From assembly GCF_003259315.1 (NCBI RefSeq), contig NZ_QLLT01000011.1, positions 1-64,000 on the forward strand: a stretch of DNA of 64,000 nucleotides. Direction: 5' to 3'. This DNA is from Kitasatospora sp. SolWspMP-SS2h (GTDB taxonomy: Bacteria; Actinomycetota; Actinomycetes; Streptomycetales; Streptomycetaceae). The translations under genes were made by a program, and so were the position numbers. Of this stretch, positions 58,087 through 64,000 are shown piece after piece. The notes beneath the pieces were generated by a model. The model saw nothing but the letters and a program-made list of their open reading frames with translations, did not search any database and was not told where the DNA came from. How positions within the stretch are numbered: position 1 is the stretch's first letter; each line of letters starts with the position of its first letter.

Positions 58087-60840
58087 CTAGAGGGCGTTCC
58101 GGCGGTGGAGGACGTTGTAGGCGCCCCAGCCCGGGGCGACCGGGAGCCAGAAGGTGAGCAGCCGGTAGAGGAAGACCGCCGGGGTGGCCGCGGTGGCGGG
58201 GACGCCGGCCACGGTCAGGGCGGTGATCAGGGCGATCTCGACCGGGCCGATGCCGCCGGGGGTGGGGATCGCGGAGCCGGCCGCGTTCGCGGTGAGGAAG
58301 ACCACGGCCACGGCCGCGTAGGTGACGTTGGCGCCGCCGCCGAACGCGTGCACGGAGGCGTCCAGGCAGGCGGTGAAGGAGAGCGTCAGCAGGAGGATGC
58401 CGCCGAAGCCGGTGACCAGCTTGCGGGGAGTCTGCATCAGGTCGAGCATCCGCGGGATCACGCCGAACAGCAGGGAGCGGACCCGGGTCACCACGAAGCG
58501 GCGCAGCGGGCCGACCGCGGCCACCACCAGGGCCAGCACGGCCGCGGTGAGGACGCCGATGATGACGGCCCGGGAGGCGCCGAGGTCGCCGTTGGTCTGC
58601 GAGCCGGTGATCAGGCCGAAGGCGAACAGCAGCAGCAGGTGGCCGCCGAGGCCGGCCAGCTGGGAGGCGCCGACCGAGGCGACGGCCTGGACCGGGCGGA
58701 TGCCGGCCTTCTGCAGGTAGCGGGTGTTCAGGGCGATGCCGCCGACCGCCGCCGGGGCGACCAGCTTCACGAAGGAGCCGGCCAGCTGGGCGGCGACGGT
58801 GCGCCAGAACGGGAGCTTCTCCGGGACGAAGCCGGTCAGGCTCATCGCGGCGGCCACGTACGAGAACGCCGAGGCGGCCAGCGCGACCGAGGCCCAGGCC
58901 CAGTTCATCTGGGAGACCTTGAACTGGTCCGGCCGGATGGTGGTCAGGGCCAGGTAGGCGGCGAAGGCGAGCGCTACCACCATGATCAGGGTCTTGGGCT
59001 TGAGGCGCTCCAGCTTGGCGGGCTCCAGCGGGGCCTCCGGGGCGATCTGCAGGATCTGCGCCCGGATCCGGGCCAGCAGGTCCTCGCCGGCCTGGGCGAT
59101 GTCCTCCTCGGCCTGCTGCTGGGTGCGCTCCCCGGCGGCGACCTGCCGGAGCGCCAGCGCCTGGGCGGCGGCCTTGCGCTCCTTGGTCATCCGCTGGAGG
59201 TCGCCGCGGGTCTGCCGGCTCAGGCCGACGGGCTGCAGCAGCGGCAGCGCCTCGGCGATCCGGGTCGGGCCGAGGACGGCGGTGGCGACGGCCACCGCGC
59301 GCTCCGGGCCGATCCGCAGGGCGAAGGTGGTGATCAGCTGGGCGACGTCGATGCGCAGGGTCAGGTCGCCGGCCGCGATGTCGCCGCCGGAGAGGTTGAC
59401 CAGGCAGCCGGTCTGCTCGTCGACCACCAGCAGTGACTCGCCGGTGAGCCGGCGGTGCGCGATCCGGCGCTCGTGCAGGGTGGCGACGGACTTCCAGAAC
59501 GAGGCCATCACCGCGTCGGTGACCTCCGCGTCGGCCAGGTCGTCCAGCGTCCGCCCGGCCACGTTCTCGTAGACCAGGATCGCGGCGTCCGGGCCCAGCT
59601 CGGAGGTGGCGACCAGCTGCGGGGCGCGGGCCCCGGAGGCGGCCGCCGCGTACGCGATCAGGGCCTCCTGCTCCAGCGCCTGGCGCAGCGACTGGGGGCT
59701 GCGGCGGACCGCGACGGAGCGCAGCCGCAGCCGCCGCCAGGCGCGGTAGAAGAAGCCGGACGCCTGCTGCTCGCGGTCGATGATGTGCACGTCCAGCAGC
59801 GGGCCGGTCTGCTGGGTGACCAGGTAGCGGCGGGTGCCGCCGGGCGCGGGCGGGGCCAGGTGCGCGGCGGACGGGACGAAGCCGACCTTGCGCAGGCCGA
59901 TCATCAGGTGCTGCCCGGTGGGGCGGATGTTCGGCGAGCCGATCGCGTACAGCGTGCCGTACGCCACCGACCAGCCGATCAGGACGGTCAGCACCAGGGA
60001 GAGCGGGGTGGTGTTGCCGTTGATCAGCTCGGCGGTGCCGGAGAGGATCACCACCACCCACAGGGCGACCCGCCAGCGCGGGCGGCTCGACATGCCGACC
60101 GCCGTCATGTACGCGATCACCGGCGCCAGGTAGCCGTGCACCGGGTCGGTGAGCGTGTCGCTGCCGGGGGAGCTCTGGGTCAGCGCGTTGCGGATCTCCT
60201 CGGGCGCGCCGGCGGCCACCCACCAGTCGACGCCCAGCGAGACGCCGTACGCCAGCACCGAGGCGAGCACGCCGTCGGCGACCCGCAGGCCGTCGCGCTT
60301 GATCAGCCGCTCGACGGCGAAGGCCAGCGGCACGGTCAGCACCGCGATCGAGGACACCAGCGCGGAGATCTTGGACAGCACGCCGGGGATGCGGTTGGCG
60401 TTGACCGTGATGTCGTTCTCGATGCCGGTGGTGGTGGAGACCGCCACCTGCGCCAGCACGAACACCGCGATGATGCCGAACAGCCCGGCCAGGAAGCGCA
60501 GCAGGTCGGACGGCCGGTGCGCGCGGGGGGCGAGCAGCGGCTCGTCGACGGCCAGGTACTCGCCGGCCGGCTCCTCGGCGGGCTGGTCCCCGCCCGGGCC
60601 GTAGGGGCCGTCCGCCCCGCCGGGGCCGTAGGGCTCCTCCGGCGGTCCGTCCGGTCCGTAGGGCTCGTCCGGTCCGTCCGGCGGCCGGTCCGGCCCGCCG
60701 TCCGGCGGCAGCTGTGCGGCCACCGCTTCCTCCCCCGTGTGGTGCGCGTCCCGTGCCCGGTGGCGCAGGTCGACCGGCGGGGCGGCGGGGCCCCGCGCGG
60801 TGGAACCGTCGGTGGCGGGCTGCTCGGAGCCCTCGTCCAC
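58087..60840 (-). CDS. Large integral membrane protein: MprF-like (lysylphosphatidylglycerol synthase TM) with internal kinase-like domain
   Basis: A 917-aa protein. The first ~110 residues are disordered, with PYGP repeats (PDEPYGPDGPPEEPYGPGGA). Membrane helices follow from about 118 (LLRFLAGLFGIIAVFVLAQV). About 380-540 is a soluble kinase-like domain (AILVYENVAGRTLDDLADAE; IAHRRLTGESLLVVDEQTG). The last ~300 residues carry about eight helices of the UPF0104/LPG-synthase transmembrane family (AAVGGIALNTRYLQKAGIRP, NAAGSAIPTPGGIGPVEIAL). No C-terminal lysyltransferase domain is present. The kinase-like region lacks the canonical catalytic Asp in HxD. GTG 60840 is a best guess. Confidence 0.86.
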   Translation of the reverse strand: MDEGSEQPATDGSTARGPAAPPVDLRHRARDAHHTGEEAVAAQLPPDGGPDRPPDGPDEPYGPDGPPEEPYGPGGADGPYGPGGDQPAEEPAGEYLAVDEPLLAPRAHRPSDLLRFLAGLFGIIAVFVLAQVAVSTTTGIENDITVNANRIPGVLSKISALVSSIAVLTVPLAFAVERLIKRDGLRVADGVLASVLAYGVSLGVDWWVAAGAPEEIRNALTQSSPGSDTLTDPVHGYLAPVIAYMTAVGMSSRPRWRVALWVVVILSGTAELINGNTTPLSLVLTVLIGWSVAYGTLYAIGSPNIRPTGQHLMIGLRKVGFVPSAAHLAPPAPGGTRRYLVTQQTGPLLDVHIIDREQQASGFFYRAWRRLRLRSVAVRRSPQSLRQALEQEALIAYAAAASGARAPQLVATSELGPDAAILVYENVAGRTLDDLADAEVTDAVMASFWKSVATLHERRIAHRRLTGESLLVVDEQTGCLVNLSGGDIAAGDLTLRIDVAQLITTFALRIGPERAVAVATAVLGPTRIAEALPLLQPVGLSRQTRGDLQRMTKERKAAAQALALRQVAAGERTQQQAEEDIAQAGEDLLARIRAQILQIAPEAPLEPAKLERLKPKTLIMVVALAFAAYLALTTIRPDQFKVSQMNWAWASVALAASAFSYVAAAMSLTGFVPEKLPFWRTVAAQLAGSFVKLVAPAAVGGIALNTRYLQKAGIRPVQAVASVGASQLAGLGGHLLLLFAFGLITGSQTNGDLGASRAVIIGVLTAAVLALVVAAVGPLRRFVVTRVRSLLFGVIPRMLDLMQTPRKLVTGFGGILLLTLSFTACLDASVHAFGGGANVTYAAVAVVFLTANAAGSAIPTPGGIGPVEIALITALTVAGVPATAATPAVFLYRLLTFWLPVAPGWGAYNVLHRRNAL

Positions 60841-61006
60841 GTTCAATTCCGCCGTCCCGGTCGTCTGGTCTTCGTCCTGGTGTGTCGCACTGCCCCGAAG
60901 ATGCTGCCATGCCCGCCACCCGGGCGCGGTCCAGGGGCGGCATCCCGCGCGCCGGGTCGCCCGCACGGGGTGCTGGAAATCGACCGGATGGGGAAGAATG
61001 CGTCGG

Positions 61007-61336
61007 ATGACCGAGCCCGAGGACGTCCCCGAGATCCCGCCGTACGCCGAGGCCGTGCTCGATCTCGCCGAGCGCATCCCGCCCGGCCGGGTGATGACGT
61101 ACGGGGACGTCGCCGAGTACCTGGGCCGCGGCGGCCCCCGGCAGGTCGGCCGGGTGATGGCGCTGTACGGGGCGCCGGTGCCCTGGTGGCGGGTGGTCCG
61201 GGCGGACGGGCGGCCGCTGCCCGGCCACGAGCACCGGGCGCTGCCCGAGTACCGGTCCGAGGGCACCCCGCTGCGCACCGTCGGCGGCGAGCCGCGGGTC
61301 GACCTGCGGGCCGCCCGGTGGGACGGAGGGGTCTGA
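61007..61336 (+). CDS. Alkyltransferase-like (ATL) protein, MGMT family
   Basis: A 109-aa protein of the MGMT DNA-binding domain family. AVLDLAERIPPGRVMTYGDV is the helix-turn-helix with the Tyr finger, and GGPRQVGRVMALYGAPVPWW carries the arginine finger region. Where true methyltransferases have PCHR, it has PWWR, so the acceptor cysteine is missing. ATL proteins bind alkylated guanine, bend DNA and hand it to nucleotide excision repair. ATG 61007 is chosen; an in-frame ATG at 60998 is possible. Rv3204 lies in the same place in M. tuberculosis. Confidence 0.92.
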   Translation: MTEPEDVPEIPPYAEAVLDLAERIPPGRVMTYGDVAEYLGRGGPRQVGRVMALYGAPVPWWRVVRADGRPLPGHEHRALPEYRSEGTPLRTVGGEPRVDLRAARWDGGV

Positions 61337-61469
61337 CCGGGAGAGGTGCGCCGGAGGGGTCTGTGGGTGCAGGATCGTAGGCTCGTCGCGGCAAGGCCTC
61401 TTCCCCGGCCCGCCGCCGAACCGCCTGAACCGCCGAACCGCCTGAACCGCCGTACGACCCTGGACCGCA

Positions 61470-64000
61470 GTGACCTCACCGTTCCGCCTGGTGCGCAGCC
61501 CCCTCGCCCAGCCCGACCCGCCCCAGCTGGACTCCTTCCAGCAGGCGGTGGTCGAGCACGCGTCGGGGCCGCTGCTGGTGCTCGCCGGGCCCGGCACCGG
61601 CAAGACCACCACGCTGGTCGAGGCGGTCGCCCGGCGGGTCGCCGACGGCACCGCGCCCGAACGCGTCCTGGTGCTGACCTTCAGCCGCCGGGCCGCGATG
61701 GAGCTGCGCGACCGGATGACCGCCCGGATCGGCGCCACCGCCCCGCAGGCCACCACCTTCCACTCGTTCTGCTACGCCCTGCTCCGCGCCCACCAGGCGC
61801 CCGAGGAGTACGCCGAGCCGCTGCGGCTGCTCTCCGGCCCCGAGCAGGACGTGATGGTCCGCGAGCTGCTGGCCGGCGGCGCCGAGGACGCGAAGGCGGG
61901 CGCCGGCACCATCGACTGGCCGCTCGACCTGCGGGCCTGCCTGACCACCCGCGGCTTCGCCGACGAGGTGCGCGCCGTGCTCGCCCGCAGCCGCGAACTG
62001 GGCCTGGGCGAGGCGGAGCTGGAGCGCTTCGCCCGGGGCGTGCAGCGCCCCGACTGGGCCGCCGCCGCCCACTTCCTGGCCGAGTACCTGGACGTGCTGG
62101 ACCTGCGCGGCGTGCTGGACTACGCCGAGCTGGTGCACCGCGCCGTGCTGCTCGCCGAGCGCCCGGACGTCGCCGCCGGGCTGCGCGGGCGCTACGACGC
62201 GGTCTTCGTCGACGAGTACCAGGACACCGACCCGGCGCAGGTCCGGCTGCTGCAGCGGCTGGCCGGCGGCGGCCGGGACCTGGTCGCGGTCGGCGACCCC
62301 GACCAGTCGATCTACGCCTTCCGCGGCGCCGACGTGAACGGCATCCTGGAGTTCCCGCACGCCTTCCCGCGCGCCGACGGGAGCCCCGCCGAGGTCAGGG
62401 TGCTGCGGGTCTCCCGGCGCTCCCGGCCGGTGCTGCTGGCCGCCTCCCGGGAGCTGGCCCGCCGGATGCCGACGGGCCGGCTGCCCGCCGACAAGCTCGC
62501 CGCGCACCGCGCCCTGCTGCCCTCCGCGGCCGGCCACGGGCACGAGGGCGGCGCCGTCGAGGTGTACACCTACCCGACGCCCGGCGCCGAGCTCGACTCG
62601 GTCGCCGACCTGCTGCGCCGCGCCCACCTGGAGGACGGCGTGCCCTGGGGCGAGATGGCCGTGCTGGTCCGGGCCGGGTCCCGGACCATACCGGCGGTGC
62701 GCCGCGCGCTGACCGCCGCCGGCGTCCCGCTGGAGATCGACGGCGACGACCTGCCGCTGCGCGAGGAGAGCGCCGTCGTCCCGCTGCTGCTCGCCCTGCG
62801 GGTGTGCGCCGAGGGCCCCGGCGCGCTCACCGCCGACCGCGCGCACACCCTGCTCACCGGCCCGCTCGCCGCCCTGGACGGCTCCGACCTGCGCCGCCTC
62901 GGCCGCACCCTGCGCGAGGAGGAGCGCCGGGCGCTGGCCGCCGACGGCGCCCCCGGGGTGGTCCGCCCGGCCGAGGAGCTGATCCGCGAGGCCCTGGAGC
63001 AGCCCGACCAGCTCGCCCTGGTGGACGCCCCGTACGCCCGCCGCGCCCACGAGCTCGGCATGCTGCTGCGCAAGGTCCGGGAGCTGCTGGCCGGCGGCGC
63101 GAGCGCCGAGGACGCGCTGTGGGAGCTGTGGGACGCCTCCCGGCGCTGGCGCGAGCGGCTGGAGCGGGCCGCCCTGCGCGGCGGCCCCGCCGGGCGCAAC
63201 GCCGACCGGGACCTGGACGCGCTGTGCGCCCTGTTCGAGACCGCGGCCCGCGCCGAGGAGCGGGTCACCGGCCACCGCGGCGCGCTCGACCTGCTCGCCG
63301 AGGTCGAGGCCCAGGACATCGCCGCCGACACCCTGCACGTGCGCGCGGTGCGCCCCGACGCCGTCCGGCTGATGACCGCGCACCGCTCCAAGGGCCTGGA
63401 GTGGCGGCTGGTCGTCGTCGCCGGCGTCCAGGAGGGCCTCTGGCCCGACCTGCGCCGCCGCGGCTCGCTGCTGGAGGCCGACCGGATCGGCCGCGACGGC
63501 CTGGCCGAGCCGCTGTCGGCGGGCGCCCTGCTCGCCGAGGAGCGCCGGCTGTTCTACGTCGCCGCGACCCGGGCCAAGGACCGGCTGGTGGTCACCGCCG
63601 TCAAGGCCCCGGCCGAGGACGGCGACGAGCCCTCCCGGTTCCTGCGCGAGCTCTACCGCGAGACGCTCGACCCGCGCACCGGCAGGGTGCTGGAGCGCAC
63701 CCCGCCGGTCAGGGTCGCCGACGTCACCTCCCGGCCGCGCCGCCCGCTGTCGGTGCCCGCGCTGGTCGCCGAGCTGCGCGCCGTCACCGTCGACCCGGCC
63801 CGCTCCCCGCAGCTGCGCCGGGCCGCCGCCGAACGGCTCGCCACCCTGGCCGCCGCCCTGGACGAGGAGGGCCGCCCGCTCGTCCCCGCCGCCCACCCCG
63901 ACCAGTGGTGGGGCCTGGACGACCCCACCGCCGCCCCGCAGCCGCTGCGCGAGCCCGGGCAGCCCGTCGCGCTCTCCGGCAGCGGCCTGGAGCAGCTGGA
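61470..64000 (+). CDS. UvrD/REP-family ATP-dependent DNA helicase, 3' truncated
   Basis: The frame is open from GTG 61470 to the window end, about 843 residues so far. Motifs in order: Walker A LVLAGPGTGKTTTLVEAV (about 35-50), VDEYQDTDPAQVRLL (motif II, about 250), GDPDQSIYAFRGAD (motif III, about 275), LMTAHRSKGLEWRLVVVAG (motif V, about 635) and LFYVAATRAKDRLVVTA (motif VI, about 692). Size and position match Rv3202c, a UvrD-like helicase fused to a C-terminal nuclease-type domain; that end is outside the window. It probably acts in recombination or repair, and the ATL gene just upstream belongs to repair as well. Confidence 0.94.
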   Translation, partial: MTSPFRLVRSPLAQPDPPQLDSFQQAVVEHASGPLLVLAGPGTGKTTTLVEAVARRVADGTAPERVLVLTFSRRAAMELRDRMTARIGATAPQATTFHSFCYALLRAHQAPEEYAEPLRLLSGPEQDVMVRELLAGGAEDAKAGAGTIDWPLDLRACLTTRGFADEVRAVLARSRELGLGEAELERFARGVQRPDWAAAAHFLAEYLDVLDLRGVLDYAELVHRAVLLAERPDVAAGLRGRYDAVFVDEYQDTDPAQVRLLQRLAGGGRDLVAVGDPDQSIYAFRGADVNGILEFPHAFPRADGSPAEVRVLRVSRRSRPVLLAASRELARRMPTGRLPADKLAAHRALLPSAAGHGHEGGAVEVYTYPTPGAELDSVADLLRRAHLEDGVPWGEMAVLVRAGSRTIPAVRRALTAAGVPLEIDGDDLPLREESAVVPLLLALRVCAEGPGALTADRAHTLLTGPLAALDGSDLRRLGRTLREEERRALAADGAPGVVRPAEELIREALEQPDQLALVDAPYARRAHELGMLLRKVRELLAGGASAEDALWELWDASRRWRERLERAALRGGPAGRNADRDLDALCALFETAARAEERVTGHRGALDLLAEVEAQDIAADTLHVRAVRPDAVRLMTAHRSKGLEWRLVVVAGVQEGLWPDLRRRGSLLEADRIGRDGLAEPLSAGALLAEERRLFYVAATRAKDRLVVTAVKAPAEDGDEPSRFLRELYRETLDPRTGRVLERTPPVRVADVTSRPRRPLSVPALVAELRAVTVDPARSPQLRRAAAERLATLAAALDEEGRPLVPAAHPDQWWGLDDPTAAPQPLREPGQPVALSGSGLEQL

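Noticed and set aside
1-64000. Defence island, prophage or biosynthetic cluster
   Set aside because: I found no nuclease-methylase pairs, integrases, phage structural genes or large synthases; almost every gene is of conserved core type.

Overview
The window is very GC-rich (mostly over 70%), uses many GTG starts and ATGA/GTGA gene overlaps, and carries actinobacterial markers: mshB (mycothiol), a DUF3117 micro-protein, a DUF3107 protein, a 7Fe ferredoxin, moeZ and TatB beside an ECF sigma factor. It fits a chromosomal core segment of a Streptomycetaceae member (Streptomyces or Kitasatospora). I see no tRNA or rRNA genes, insertion sequences, phage genes or CRISPR arrays. Both ends cut through genes.

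Layout. 1-6994: a peptide-import locus, the end of one oligopeptide ABC ATPase facing a complete five-gene importer (permease, binding protein, permease, two ATPases). 6995-7860 is non-coding regulatory DNA. 7861-12124: a membrane protein with nine DPF motifs, a small membrane protein translationally coupled to mshB, and a micro membrane protein. 12367-18161: an S9 peptidase, then an ABC exporter with its own histidine kinase and response regulator, preceded by a 25-bp dyad. 18201-25134: a SirB1-like protein, a GNAT acetyltransferase, fdxA-dapC, a secreted protein, a membrane-anchored lytic-transglycosylase-like protein and dapE. 25281-29727: a LOG-family protein, a FolP2-like DHPS homologue, a DivIVA-domain protein coupled to tag, an enoyl-CoA hydratase and the DUF3117 micro-protein. 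29943-32992: an O-methyltransferase, an ECF sigma factor with a likely autoregulated promoter, its zinc-finger anti-sigma factor and tatB. 33217-41116: a hypothetical gene, a PP2C-like phosphatase, Mrp, and a magnesium-related group (DUF1003, MgtE-N/CBS protein, CorA) with a DMT permease. 41551-45439: a SUFU-domain protein, a PHP phosphoesterase, a DUF6758-like protein, a 47-aa protein and an alpha/beta hydrolase. 45615-51173: a DEAD-box helicase with a repetitive basic tail, a ferritin-like protein, a small membrane protein, a DUF3107 protein and a TetR regulator. 51414-57962: an alpha/beta hydrolase, then a translationally coupled cassette of a DUF3492 glycosyltransferase, a membrane protein, a possible Arg/Ala-rich protein and an epimerase, followed by moeZ. 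58087-64000: a large MprF-like membrane protein with a kinase-like domain, an alkyltransferase-like protein, and the start of a UvrD-family helicase.

From memory, the gene order matches two separate Mycobacterium tuberculosis neighbourhoods (about Rv1170-Rv1239 and Rv3201-Rv3211) brought next to each other. The window is therefore mainly conserved actinobacterial core. The most interesting material is departure from that core: no HtrA protease between the anti-sigma gene and tatB, a leader ORF with a strong Shine-Dalgarno upstream of corA, a helicase whose best-supported start is CTG, a small basic ORF linking two genes by start/stop overlaps, and several intergenic repeats and dyads.
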